DNA of 64,000 nucleotides, taken from contig CAJTJP010000012.1 in assembly GCA_910576855.1 (NCBI GenBank), positions 22,712 to 86,711 on the forward strand, written 5' to 3'. The stretch is from Erysipelotrichales bacterium. Lineage in GTDB: Bacteria; Bacillota_I; Bacilli_A; Erysipelotrichales; Erysipelotrichaceae. The position numbers and the translations under genes were made by a program. Below the pieces are notes generated by a model that did not search any database, had not been told where the DNA came from, and saw only the letters and a program-made list of their open reading frames with translations. Positions within the stretch are counted from its first letter, which is position 1. Every line of letters begins with the position of its first letter. This document shows, one piece after another, positions 14,591 through 22,334 of the stretch.

Positions 14591-15206
14591 GATTTATCTG
14601 AATGATGCGATGAGAAATCTTGGTGAAGCATTTGATTATTCAGCAACTGTTTTAAGTATCTCTATGGATGATTTTCTGGATATGTTTATTATAAGTGGAA
14701 TTGCAGAACAATTTGCAGATGGTGTTCCAAAGTTTGTGTCGGGCCTAGCCGGAACTGAACTTGTATGGGAGGTTTTAAGTCGTGTAAATAGAAATGTTGA
14801 TTTTCCTTCACCACAGACGGAATATAATTACTCTCCTGAATATTGGTGTGGTTGGATACTTGCATTTTATCAATGGAATACAAAGAAAAGTTTTAAGGAA
14901 ATAAAAAAATATTTGCCGATGAGCGAGATTTATAAGTTATATCCTACTTTACATGAAGCATCGGAGGAAAAGTTTATTGATGTCGCAAATTCTATACTTG
15001 AACGAAAGAATCTGCCTACAAAATTACAAACAGTGCGTAAGGCAATCGGTCTTACACAAAAGGAGTTGTCTGAAAAATCAGGGGTAACACTTAGGATGAT
15101 TCAACAATATGAACAGCGAGCAAAGGATATCAATAAAGCAACTGCATGCAACTTGTTTGCTTTGGCGCAAGTACTCGGCTGCAAAGCAGAAGATTTGTTG
15201 GAATAA
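14571..15206 (+). CDS. XRE-domain antitoxin and autoregulator
   Basis: This protein of about 211 residues has two parts. The N-terminal acidic domain (about 1-145: FDYSATVLSISMDDFLDMFI, YWCGWILAFYQWNTKKSFKE) would bind the toxin. The C-terminal Cro/C1 helix-turn-helix (about 150-211: LQTVRKAIGLTQKELSEKSG, VTLRMIQQYEQRAKDINKAT) binds DNA. The order, toxin-binding first and HTH last, is common for DUF3990 partners. The start is ATG 14571 or the next ATG; GAGGAA lies upstream inside the toxin gene. It should recognise the two 16-bp operators at 13851 and 13880. Confidence 0.8.
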   Translation: MMYAYDEIYLNDAMRNLGEAFDYSATVLSISMDDFLDMFIISGIAEQFADGVPKFVSGLAGTELVWEVLSRVNRNVDFPSPQTEYNYSPEYWCGWILAFYQWNTKKSFKEIKKYLPMSEIYKLYPTLHEASEEKFIDVANSILERKNLPTKLQTVRKAIGLTQKELSEKSGVTLRMIQQYEQRAKDINKATACNLFALAQVLGCKAEDLLE

Positions 15207-15423
15207 TAGAAATAACATAATTGATTTTGAACTGAAAGCACTGAAATATTATCTTCTATCAGAGAACCGAGGAGGCAGTGTTTAAAGCGTTAGGAATAGA
15301 GCGATGTTGATAAATTACTAGATATCTGCGCAGCTTTTTTATTCAACTTAAATAATAAAATAAAGCTGATATAAACGACCTTCCTATTCTCATTTCACAT
15401 ACTGGAAAAAGCTCTGTTTTCTG

Positions 15424-15451
15424 TTGCATTCTTAACTGAATTTGTTATAAT
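15424..15451 (+). promoter_or_regulatory. Promoter of the type III antitoxin RNA
   Basis: TTGCAT, a 16-bp spacer and TATAAT (15446-15451) give a predicted start near 15458. The stretch 15207-15420 before it holds no gene I can support. Confidence 0.65.
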
Positions 15452-15457
15452 ATAAAT

Positions 15458-15629
15458 GAAGGTAGAATACTTTCCATCACTATCTGAGACCTGTGACGGT
15501 TCTGACAGGTCGGTAAAATAAAAATTGACCGAGTGATGGGTACCTGTGACGGTTCTGACAGGTCGGTAAAATAAAAATTGACCGAGTGATGAAATATTCA
15601 AGGAGGTAAAAACTACCTCCTTGTTTTTT
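15458..15629 (+). ncRNA. Type III antitoxin RNA with tandem repeats
   Basis: The transcript contains two identical 50-nt units (15489-15538 and 15542-15591; period 53). Each unit can form two short stems: ACCTGT with ACAGGT around a 10-nt loop, and TCGGT with ACCGA across an A-rich loop. Such folding suits a pseudoknot. It is followed at once by an intrinsic terminator and then the ToxN/AbiQ-like gene. Promoter, short tandem repeats, attenuating terminator, then toxin gene is the defining layout of type III toxin-antitoxin loci, in which repeat RNAs bind and neutralise the endoribonuclease toxin. Two full repeats is at the low end for these loci. Confidence 0.85.
15600..15629 (+). terminator. 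Attenuating terminator between antitoxin RNA and toxin
   Basis: AAGGAGGTA (15600-15608) pairs perfectly with TACCTCCTT (15614-15622), followed by G and six T. Partial read-through would set the RNA-to-toxin ratio. The stem buries an AGGAGG sequence, which is not followed by a start codon. Confidence 0.85.
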
Positions 15630-15645
15630 GAAAGAAGGTGTTTGT

Positions 15646-16077
15646 ATGATACCGACAGGCTCTGCCGAACTAAGATTATTAAGTGATTCCTTTTACAATA
15701 CTTATGACCCTTCAAGCTGTCCCGAAATTCTGCAGAAGTCAAACAGAGCTTATAATATCGCAGTTTTCAACAGTCATAAAGGTTATTACGTATGTGTTCC
15801 GTTCAGATCTAATATTACTCATAAATATGCCTATCGCTTTAAAAAATCAAAGCGTTCGAAATATAATAAATCCGACGTAGATTACAAAAAAATGATAATC
15901 ATAAGGAATCTTGATTATATTGATGACGATAATATTGCCGTTATAGATAAGGATGAATATATTGAATTCGTACAGAATCTGACAAAGATTCAGTCTCAGG
16001 CCTTTTCCTCATTACAATATTTCCATAAAGAATTAGGGTTAACATCGGATTCAGTCTTTGAAAGTACCGCTGGCTGA
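15646..16077 (+). CDS. Type III toxin, ToxN/AbiQ-like endoribonuclease
   Basis: This 143-residue basic protein starts MIPTGSAELRLLSDSFYNTY and continues with RAYNIAVFNSHKGYYVCVPF, RSNITHKYAYRFKKSKRS and DYKKMIIIRNLDYIDDDNIA. The VPFRSNI-K-YRF core followed by a positively charged stretch and KM-I resembles the ToxN/AbiQ/CptN/TenpN fold. I cannot tell by eye which of the three named types it joins (TenpN and CptN seem nearest). GAAGGTG precedes the ATG at 15646, 17 bp after the terminator. Known relatives cut RNA within their repeat precursor and some act as abortive-infection phage defence. The locus adjoins a second toxin-antitoxin pair. Confidence 0.82.
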   Translation: MIPTGSAELRLLSDSFYNTYDPSSCPEILQKSNRAYNIAVFNSHKGYYVCVPFRSNITHKYAYRFKKSKRSKYNKSDVDYKKMIIIRNLDYIDDDNIAVIDKDEYIEFVQNLTKIQSQAFSSLQYFHKELGLTSDSVFESTAG

Positions 16078-16153
16078 TTTCAATCTGTTTTTTTTTGTTT
16101 GGAAAAATTCGGAATGCCTGAAATTTATGAATATCACACACAATCAGTTTTGA

Positions 16154-16182
16154 TTGCGATAACACGAAAATCGTGGTAGAAT
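16154..16182 (+). promoter_or_regulatory. Promoter of the c-di-AMP receptor gene
   Basis: TTGCGA, 17 bp and TAGAAT. The spacer contains the small dyad CACGAAAATCGTG, which may be a regulator site. Confidence 0.55.
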
Positions 16183-16215
16183 AAGAACAGGGATTTACAG
16201 AAAGGAGTGTTTACA

Positions 16216-16539
16216 ATGAAATTAATTTTAGCGATTATGTCAAACGATGACAGTCCTGCCGTTTCCAGTGCTTTAACAAAGGAAAACTTTCAGGTAACAC
16301 GCTTGGCAACTACCGGAGGCTTTCTGCGTGCCGGAAATACCACTTTGATTGTCGGAACTGATGATGACAAGGTGGAAAAGGCAATCGAAGTAATCGGTGA
16401 ATACAGCCGCAGACGTACTGAGGTCGTACCGAGCACAGCTTCCTATGACATTGGCAGATATGCTTCATTTCCGGTTGAGGTTCAAGTCGGCGGTGCTACC
16501 ATCTTCGTAGTTGATGTAGAAAAATTTGTGAAATTATAA
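16216..16539 (+). CDS. darA: Cyclic-di-AMP receptor protein
   Basis: This 107-residue PII-like protein of the DarA/PstA family reads MKLILAIMSNDDSPAVSSAL, then VTRLATTGGFLRAGNTTLIV, then a short B-loop and FPVEVQVGGATIFVVDVEKF. The TTGGFLRAGN T-loop base and the C-terminal GGATIFV strand are family hallmarks. Members bind cyclic-di-AMP as trimers. AAAGGAG lies nine bases before ATG 16216; the longer frame from a GTG at 16207 is unlikely. It stands alone with its own promoter and terminator, and marks the return to core-genome DNA after the toxin-antitoxin island. Confidence 0.93.
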   Translation: MKLILAIMSNDDSPAVSSALTKENFQVTRLATTGGFLRAGNTTLIVGTDDDKVEKAIEVIGEYSRRRTEVVPSTASYDIGRYASFPVEVQVGGATIFVVDVEKFVKL

Positions 16540-16566
16540 TTAAATCAGAATACACATAACGGGAAT

Positions 16567-16599
16567 AAAGGATTGTTTGAATCAGGCAGTCCTTTTTTT
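16567..16599 (+). terminator. Terminator after the c-di-AMP receptor gene
   Basis: AAAGGATTG pairs with CAGTCCTTT (one GU pair) and is followed by a T run. Confidence 0.8.
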
Positions 16600-16716
16600 G
16601 TTTATTCCGGCCTCACTGATCAACATATCACTGCTTCACAATACGATACATGATTCACATTGCCTTAAAATAAATGTCTGAAAGCTTTGTAAGAGGCTGT
16701 AATAAAGGTAGGCTTA

Positions 16717-16745
16717 TTGCATTATTGCGGTATTTGTAGTATTAT
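16717..16745 (+). promoter_or_regulatory. Promoter of the polysaccharide operon
   Basis: TTGCAT, 17-bp spacer, TATTAT. The predicted leader from about 16752 to the loaP start is around 180 nt, long enough for control by RNA structure. Confidence 0.6.
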
Positions 16746-16867
16746 ATTTTCAGTTAAAGCATAGGGTTTACGTTTTAACGAAGCAGTAATTTTTGTTGAA
16801 AAGAATGCGAAAACACTTGATCGTTGCATTGTCACGTCAATGCTGTTAAGCAGGATCAGAATATACG

Positions 16868-16912
16868 GGCGAATTTTTATTCAAGATTCGTCGGGCGAAG
16901 CATGCCCTTTTA
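16868..16912 (+). promoter_or_regulatory. Two consecutive hairpins in the loaP leader
   Basis: Hairpin 1 pairs GGCGAAT (16868-16874) with ATTCGTC (16886-16892). Hairpin 2 pairs GGGC (16893-16896) with GCCC (16904-16907) and runs into TTTT, so it is terminator-like. LoaP-type factors act through a small RNA hairpin in the nascent leader, so hairpin 1 is a candidate recognition element and hairpin 2 a candidate attenuator. Both roles are inference. Confidence 0.45.
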
Positions 16913-16932
16913 TTATATAAGGAGCGATTTTC

Positions 16933-17448
16933 ATGGGCTGGTATGTCATACAGGTTAGTGTAAATCATGAAGCTAAAACAGCGAATCGATGCTGCACAAT
17001 GATATCAAAGGATATTTTACGGGAATGCTTTATTCCTGAATATATACGGATGAAGCGTTACAACGGTTCATGGCATGAGGAAAGAGAAATTTTGTTTCCC
17101 GGATATGTATTCATGATCAGTGATCATATCGTTCAGCTAAATATGGAATTAAAAAGAATTCCTGATTTTGCGCGTATTATCGGTAAAAAGAAAAGTGATA
17201 TTTTTCCTTTGGATGCAGAGGAAATTGCCTTTTTGAAGGAGTTTGCCCATCGAGATCATACGGTAGCGATGTCACATGGATATATTGAGGGGGATCGCAT
17301 TATCGTATGTGACGGACCGATGAAGGGCAAGGAAGGTTTAATCGTCAGAATCAATCGCCATAAGCGTATTGCGGAAATACAGCTTAAAATGTTCAACAAA
17401 AATGCTGTTATAAAAGTAGGATTGGAAATCATAAGCAAGAGTCGTTAA
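16933..17448 (+). CDS. loaP: LoaP-like NusG-family antiterminator
   Basis: This 171-residue NusG paralogue has an NGN domain (about 1-105: MGWYVIQVSVNHEAKTANRC, ECFIPEYIRMKRYNG, EREILFPGYVFM) and a C-terminal KOW domain (about 120-171: GDRIIVCDGPMKGKEGLIVR). It is too divergent and too closely tied to a polysaccharide cluster to be the housekeeping NusG, which is usually beside secE/rplK. As first gene of the operon it would load on RNA polymerase and suppress termination over the following 15-kb transcript. AAGGAGCG precedes the ATG. A second relative starts at position 93. Confidence 0.88.
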   Translation: MGWYVIQVSVNHEAKTANRCCTMISKDILRECFIPEYIRMKRYNGSWHEEREILFPGYVFMISDHIVQLNMELKRIPDFARIIGKKKSDIFPLDAEEIAFLKEFAHRDHTVAMSHGYIEGDRIIVCDGPMKGKEGLIVRINRHKRIAEIQLKMFNKNAVIKVGLEIISKSR

Positions 17449-17482
17449 GAAGCTTGCTTTTTGTTTGGAGGAATTTTATTTT

Positions 17483-18700
17483 ATGAAGCATAGAACGATA
17501 CCGTTTTCACCGCCGGATATCGGTGAGCGTGAAAAGCAGGCAGTAAACGAAGCATTGTCTTCGGGTTGGATTACTACAGGGCCGAGAACGAAGCAGTTTG
17601 AAACAGCAATTTCCGATTATGTCGGTACAAACAAAACCGTTTGTCTCAACAGCGCTACTGCTGCAATGGAATTGACGTTGCGTGTTTTGGGAATCGGTCC
17701 CGGTGATGAGGTGATCGTTCCTGCTTATACATATACCGCCTCTTGTTCTGTTATCTGTCATGTCGGCGCAGCTCCGATCATGATCGATTCGCAGAAGGAC
17801 AGCGTTGAAATGGATTATGAGGCAATGGAAGCGGCAATCAATGAGAAAACGAAGGCGATCATTGCGGTCGATGTGGCGGGAATCGTTTGTGATTATGAGC
17901 GCATCTATGAAGCAGTCAACAGAAAAAGCAGCTTGTTTCACGCAGCCAATGATATGCAGAAAGCATTTCAGCGCGTTATCGTGATGTCTGATTGTGCACA
18001 TGGCTTCGGTGCTGTAAGAAGAGGAAAGCGTGCCGGTATGATTGCTGATTTTACCTGTTATTCCTTTCACGCAGTAAAGAATTTGACAACTGCCGAGGGC
18101 GGTGCCGTCACATGGATTACGCATGAGGGCATGGATGATGAGGCTGTCTACAAGCAATATCAATTATTATCCTTGCATGGGCAAAATAAAGATGCTTTGA
18201 GTAAAAATAAATCAGGCGGTTGGGAATATGATATCATCGCTCCCTATTATAAATGTAATATGACGGATATTCAGGCTAGTATCGGAATCGTACAGCTGGA
18301 GCGTTATGAGGCGATGCTGAAGCGTCGTTTTGAAATTATCGCAATGTATGATGAAGCCTTTAAGAACGATCCGATACAGTGCTTGAAGCATCAATCGGAC
18401 ATTCATCGATCCAGCGGTCATTTGTATTTTACAAGAATAGACGGAATGAACGAAGCTCAGCGAAATAAATTCATCGAAAGCATGGCGGAAAAGGGCGTTT
18501 CCTGTAATGTGCATTATAAACCGCTGCCGATGCTGACAGCGTATAAGCGCATGGGCTCTGATATCGGGAATTATCCGAATGCGTATCGATTGTATGAAAA
18601 TGAAATCACCTTGCCGCTGTACAGCACATTGAGCGATGATGATGTAAAAGCGGTAATACAGGCATATCGGGAATGCTTAGAGGAAGCACAATGCGTTTAA
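17483..18700 (+). CDS. DegT/DnrJ/EryC1-family sugar aminotransferase
   Basis: This 405-residue PLP-dependent aminotransferase has the family start IPFSPPDIGEREKQAVNEAL and SGWITTGPRTKQFE, the PLP-phosphate segment NSATAAMELTLRVLGIGPGD, the DCAHGFGA Asp/His region and the PLP lysine in SFHAVKNLTTAEGG. It would aminate a 4-keto nucleotide sugar. No 4,6-dehydratase is in this locus, so the keto-sugar must come from elsewhere. GGAGGAATT places the start at 17483. It overlaps the next gene (initiating transferase) by 10 bp, which suggests that the amino-sugar made here is the first sugar loaded on the lipid. That is inference. Confidence 0.88.
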   Translation: MKHRTIPFSPPDIGEREKQAVNEALSSGWITTGPRTKQFETAISDYVGTNKTVCLNSATAAMELTLRVLGIGPGDEVIVPAYTYTASCSVICHVGAAPIMIDSQKDSVEMDYEAMEAAINEKTKAIIAVDVAGIVCDYERIYEAVNRKSSLFHAANDMQKAFQRVIVMSDCAHGFGAVRRGKRAGMIADFTCYSFHAVKNLTTAEGGAVTWITHEGMDDEAVYKQYQLLSLHGQNKDALSKNKSGGWEYDIIAPYYKCNMTDIQASIGIVQLERYEAMLKRRFEIIAMYDEAFKNDPIQCLKHQSDIHRSSGHLYFTRIDGMNEAQRNKFIESMAEKGVSCNVHYKPLPMLTAYKRMGSDIGNYPNAYRLYENEITLPLYSTLSDDDVKAVIQAYRECLEEAQCV

Positions 18701-19374
18701 GTGCATGGAATGAGCTTCCCGAATGGATGAGAAATGAAGAAGTCAGAAAATATCATGAAATATTGAAACGGAAACGATTCACATTGATGCTGAAGCGTTT
18801 TTTTGATGTCGTAATGTCGCTGCTTCTGCTGATTCTCTTGTCTTGGCTGTTTTTGATTTTGGCGATATGGATCAAGGCAGACAGCAAGGGCAGTGTATTT
18901 TATCGTCAAGAGCGCATCACGCAATACGGGAAACGGTTCCGTATCTATAAGTTTCGAACGATGGTAAGCGATGCGGATAAAATCGGCGCATTGGTTACGA
19001 CAGCGAACGATGCGAGAATCACCAAGGTAGGGGCAAGAATCAGAAAATGCCGATTGGATGAAATCCCGCAGCTGATCAATGTATTAAAGGGTGAAATGAG
19101 TTTTGTGGGGACAAGACCCGAGGTAGAAAAGTATGTGCGTGAGTACAGTGATGAAATGAAGGCAACGCTGTTGTTGCCGGCGGGGGTTACATCGTTATCA
19201 AGCATTCGTTTTAAAGAAGAGGATAGTCTCATTGCTGAATATTCGCAAACATTAGGAATAGATGAAGCCTATATCAAAAAGGTGCTGCCAAAGAAAATGG
19301 TGCTCAATCTTGATTATATAAGACAAATCAGTTTTTGGAACGATGTGAAAATTTGTATTAAGACAGTACTGTGA
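18691..19374 (+). CDS. Initiating sugar-phosphate transferase (polyprenyl glycosylphosphotransferase)
   Basis: This 227-residue bacterial sugar transferase would attach the first sugar-1-phosphate to undecaprenyl phosphate at the inner face of the membrane. A hydrophobic helix (about 30-52: FFDVVMSLLLLILLSWLFLI) anchors it. The signature follows: FYRQERITQYGKRFRIYKFR, TMVSDAD, RKCRLDEIPQLINVLKGEMS and FVGTRPEVEKYV. The size is that of the short PglC/WbaP C-terminal-type enzymes without the four-helix N-terminal domain. AGAGGAA before ATG 18691 fixes the start; it overlaps the aminotransferase gene. Confidence 0.92.
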   Translation: MRLSAWNELPEWMRNEEVRKYHEILKRKRFTLMLKRFFDVVMSLLLLILLSWLFLILAIWIKADSKGSVFYRQERITQYGKRFRIYKFRTMVSDADKIGALVTTANDARITKVGARIRKCRLDEIPQLINVLKGEMSFVGTRPEVEKYVREYSDEMKATLLLPAGVTSLSSIRFKEEDSLIAEYSQTLGIDEAYIKKVLPKKMVLNLDYIRQISFWNDVKICIKTVL

Positions 19375-19391
19375 GTGAAAGGAGTGATAAA

Positions 19392-20402
19392 ATGGAATGC
19401 GTTTCAATTGTAGTACCGATTTTAAATGAAGAAGCCTATATCAAACAATTTTTAACGGCCGTATCAGCTCAAGATTATCCGCATAATGCTCTTGAGCTAC
19501 TGTTGGTTGACGGATGTTCAACAGATCAAACAAGAACGTTGATATACCAGTCAATGGAAAACAGTGATATTAGTTTTAAAGTTTTAAATAATCCTAAAAA
19601 AATCACACCCGTAGCATTAAATATCGGCATTAAAGAAAGTCGTTACAACTACATTGTTCGGTTGGATGCTCATAGTATATATCCAAAAAATTATATAAGT
19701 AAGTGCATCAGTTATCTAAAAAGTACGAATGCTGATAATGTTGGATGTATATTAAAAACAGCATATCATAATAACAAAGAAAAAATGATTGCTACAATGC
19801 TTTCATCAAAATTCGGTGTGGGTAATTCAGGTTTTAGGACAAATGCCAAAAGTGGTTATGTTGATACTGTTCCCTTCGGTACTTTTAGAAAAGAATTATT
19901 TCAGAGAATTGGCTTATTCGATGAGCGCCTTTCCAGAAATCAAGACAGTGAATTTAATTCGCGCATTATCAAAAGCGGAGGAAAGATTTATTTATTTGAC
20001 GACATTGAAATAACATACTATCCTCGTAATACCGTAAAAAAGCTATTAGCAATGGGAAAGAAAAATGGCAGTTGGAATATCTATACAGCTCATTTATGTC
20101 CGGGATCGATGCGTCTCAGACACTTTATACCCTTTGGATTTGTTTTAAGTCTATTAATCGGTATAATCTCAATCATCGCAAGATGGCAAATTATAACATT
20201 TCTGTTTATAGGTGAATTAGCATTATATTTATTATTAGATTTAATCTTTAGTATAAAATCATCTGACAGCTTGAAAGATACTTTGGTATTGTTGTTTTTA
20301 TTTCCGTCATTCCATATCGCATACGGTATCGGTTCTTTTCAAGGTCTTATTAAATGCCTTTTTTCAAGAAAAAAAGCTTATCAGCTTGAATATTTAACCT
20401 AA
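19392..20402 (+). CDS. Family 2 glycosyltransferase with C-terminal membrane helices
   Basis: This 336-residue GT-A glycosyltransferase starts CVSIVVPILNEEAYIKQFLT, has ELLLVDGCSTDQT, the nucleotide-sugar DXD-like VRLDAHSIYP and an acceptor-site segment FDERLSRNQDSEFN. The last 110 residues contain three hydrophobic helices, so it is membrane-attached. The pattern resembles ExoA-like succinoglycan glucosyltransferases. AAAGGAG before ATG 19392 fixes the start. From here to about 32848 the DNA is clearly more AT-rich than before, which suggests an exchangeable serotype-type core. Confidence 0.85.
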   Translation: MECVSIVVPILNEEAYIKQFLTAVSAQDYPHNALELLLVDGCSTDQTRTLIYQSMENSDISFKVLNNPKKITPVALNIGIKESRYNYIVRLDAHSIYPKNYISKCISYLKSTNADNVGCILKTAYHNNKEKMIATMLSSKFGVGNSGFRTNAKSGYVDTVPFGTFRKELFQRIGLFDERLSRNQDSEFNSRIIKSGGKIYLFDDIEITYYPRNTVKKLLAMGKKNGSWNIYTAHLCPGSMRLRHFIPFGFVLSLLIGIISIIARWQIITFLFIGELALYLLLDLIFSIKSSDSLKDTLVLLFLFPSFHIAYGIGSFQGLIKCLFSRKKAYQLEYLT

Positions 20403-20416
20403 GCAGGAGAAATTAT

Positions 20417-21217
20417 ATGAACGCAAAATCTGAAGCACAAACTGTACCAATGGCTGATATTGAAGTTTTAATCGCCTCTTTAAATCAAAAAGATACTTCA
20501 TTGATTGAGTCGATGAATGTAAAGACTGATGCTATTATAGCTAATCAAGCAAATAACTATGATTACATCAATGTAATGAAAGACTCACAACGCTGTCAAA
20601 TGATTACGACACCGTACCGTGGTGTAGGAAAGAACAGAAATATTGCTTTATTTGCAGCAAAAGCTGATATATGCTTAATCGCTGATGACGATATTCTTTA
20701 TTACGATAATTATAAAGAAATTGTTTCAGAGGCTTTTCATAAATTAAAAGATGCAGATATTATTATCTTTAACATAGAGGATTGTGAGAATAATGGTAGA
20801 AGAGTTAATAAAAAAGTTAAAAGGTTGAAATGGTACAACCTATTAAATTACGGAGCAGTAAGAATAGCCTTTAAAAGACAAAGCATTGTAAATAACAGCA
20901 TTTTGTTTTCAACTGCATTTGGCGGCGGTGCCGTGTATAGTGCCGGTGAGGACTCATTATTTTTAATTGAAGCTTATCGAAAAAAACTACATATCTATAC
21001 TTATCCCAAAACAATCTTAAAGCTCCAAGAGTCAGAATCTACCTGGTTTAAAGGATTTGATGAAAAATATTTTTACGATAAAGGTAAATTTTTAGCTGTT
21101 GCTTTTCCTAAACTAAAATGGCTGCTTGTTCCGGTTTTCTTATTAAAAGAATGTAAGAAATCGTCATTGAGCATGTTATCTTGTTGTAAGAATATATATA
21201 ATGGAGCATTTAATTAA
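20417..21217 (+). CDS. Glycosyltransferase, GT2-like
   Basis: This 266-residue cytoplasmic protein has a GT-A type core: IEVLIASLNQKD at the start, GKNRNIALFAAKADICLIAD then DDILYYDNY (the DDD metal site, near residue 80-90), and GGGAVYSAGEDSLFLIEAYR as the acceptor or base segment. It lacks transmembrane helices except a weak hydrophobic stretch near the C terminus. Similar proteins are found in many capsule clusters as linkage-specific transferases. AGGAGAAATT precedes the ATG. Donor and acceptor cannot be read. Confidence 0.75.
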   Translation: MNAKSEAQTVPMADIEVLIASLNQKDTSLIESMNVKTDAIIANQANNYDYINVMKDSQRCQMITTPYRGVGKNRNIALFAAKADICLIADDDILYYDNYKEIVSEAFHKLKDADIIIFNIEDCENNGRRVNKKVKRLKWYNLLNYGAVRIAFKRQSIVNNSILFSTAFGGGAVYSAGEDSLFLIEAYRKKLHIYTYPKTILKLQESESTWFKGFDEKYFYDKGKFLAVAFPKLKWLLVPVFLLKECKKSSLSMLSCCKNIYNGAFN

Positions 21218-21239
21218 TAAAATGAAAGGATGATTCATA

Positions 21240-22334
21240 ATGAACTACGCTTTAATCGGCTGTGGCAGAATATCTCCAAATCATATTGCTGCTGCTCTAA
21301 AAAACAGTCTGACTATAAAGGCCGTTTGTGACGTTAAAAGAGAAAGAATGAGTGAACTGTTAGAAAAATTTGAATTAGACAGTTCTAATATTAATCTATA
21401 CTTGGATTATAAAGAAATGCTGAAAAACGAAAAAATAGATTTAGTTGCGATAGCTACCGAATCAGGCCTGCATGCTGAAATAGCATTGTATTGTATCGAA
21501 AAAGGAATTCACTGCATTATTGAAAAACCTATGGCGATGAATATGAAAGATGCACAAAAAATATGTGATTTAGCAAAAGAAAAGAATGTTGTCGTATGTG
21601 CCAACCATCAAAACCGATTCAATAAATCAATTCAAAAAATACATGAAGCAATGAAAGCAGGTATGTTTGGTAAAATGCTTCATGGTACGGCGCATGTGAA
21701 ATGGAATCGAAATAAAGGATATTATGATCAGGCGTCGTGGCGAGGCACTTGGGACAATGACGGCGGCTGCTTGATGAATCAATGTATTCACAACATTGAT
21801 CTACTACGTTGGATGATGCAAGATGAGGTAGATGAAGTATTGGCATATACCGATAATTTGAAGCATGATTATATTCAAGCAGAGGATTTAGGAATGGCAC
21901 TGGTCAAATTCAAAAACGGTGCTTACGGAATTATTGAAGGTACAGTAAATGTATATCCGAGTAATCTGGAAGAAACCTTATATCTTTTTGGTGATAAAGG
22001 GACAGTAAAAGCAGGCGGTAAATCTGTTAATATTATTGAAGAATGGTGCTTTAAAGATGATACAAGCAAGCCGGAAGATATAAAATTAAAATATAGTGAA
22101 AATCCTGAAAATATATACGGATTCGGCCATAATCCTTTATATGCCGATGTTATTCGTGCAATTTCAACACACACCAAGCCATTGGTAGATGCAGAGGCAG
22201 GTAAGCGAGCTTTAGAATTGGTGCTTGCAATATATCAATCAGCGTATTTAGGAAAACCTGTTAAATTACCGTTGAGCATTGATGTTTCCTCTACCGATTT
22301 CTTTGATATGTTCTCAAAGAAAGGAGTGGATTAG
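21240..22334 (+). CDS. Gfo/Idh/MocA oxidoreductase, WbpB/WlbA-like 3-dehydrogenase
   Basis: This 364-residue NAD(P)-dependent oxidoreductase has the N-terminal Rossmann fold NYALIGCGRISPNHIAAAL, the diagnostic IIEKPMAM near residue 97, and a C-terminal alpha/beta domain with GGCLMNQCIHNIDLLRWMMQ, where the His acts in catalysis. Its neighbours are WbpE-, WbpD- and WbpA-like genes, so it is most likely the UDP-N-acetylglucosaminuronate 3-dehydrogenase of the UDP-GlcNAc3NAcA pathway, making the 3-keto sugar for the aminotransferase. AAAGGATG precedes the start. The specific role comes from gene context; the family is clear. Confidence 0.85.
   Translation: MNYALIGCGRISPNHIAAALKNSLTIKAVCDVKRERMSELLEKFELDSSNINLYLDYKEMLKNEKIDLVAIATESGLHAEIALYCIEKGIHCIIEKPMAMNMKDAQKICDLAKEKNVVVCANHQNRFNKSIQKIHEAMKAGMFGKMLHGTAHVKWNRNKGYYDQASWRGTWDNDGGCLMNQCIHNIDLLRWMMQDEVDEVLAYTDNLKHDYIQAEDLGMALVKFKNGAYGIIEGTVNVYPSNLEETLYLFGDKGTVKAGGKSVNIIEEWCFKDDTSKPEDIKLKYSENPENIYGFGHNPLYADVIRAISTHTKPLVDAEAGKRALELVLAIYQSAYLGKPVKLPLSIDVSSTDFFDMFSKKGVD

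Noticed and set aside
15489..15591. Short regular repeats that could be taken for a CRISPR array
   Set aside because: Only two 50-nt units with a 3-nt gap and no spacers; promoter, terminator and toxin gene fit a type III antitoxin RNA.
17507..18163. 218-codon minus-strand frame opposite the aminotransferase gene
   Set aside because: Antisense shadow; the plus-strand protein carries all expected motifs.
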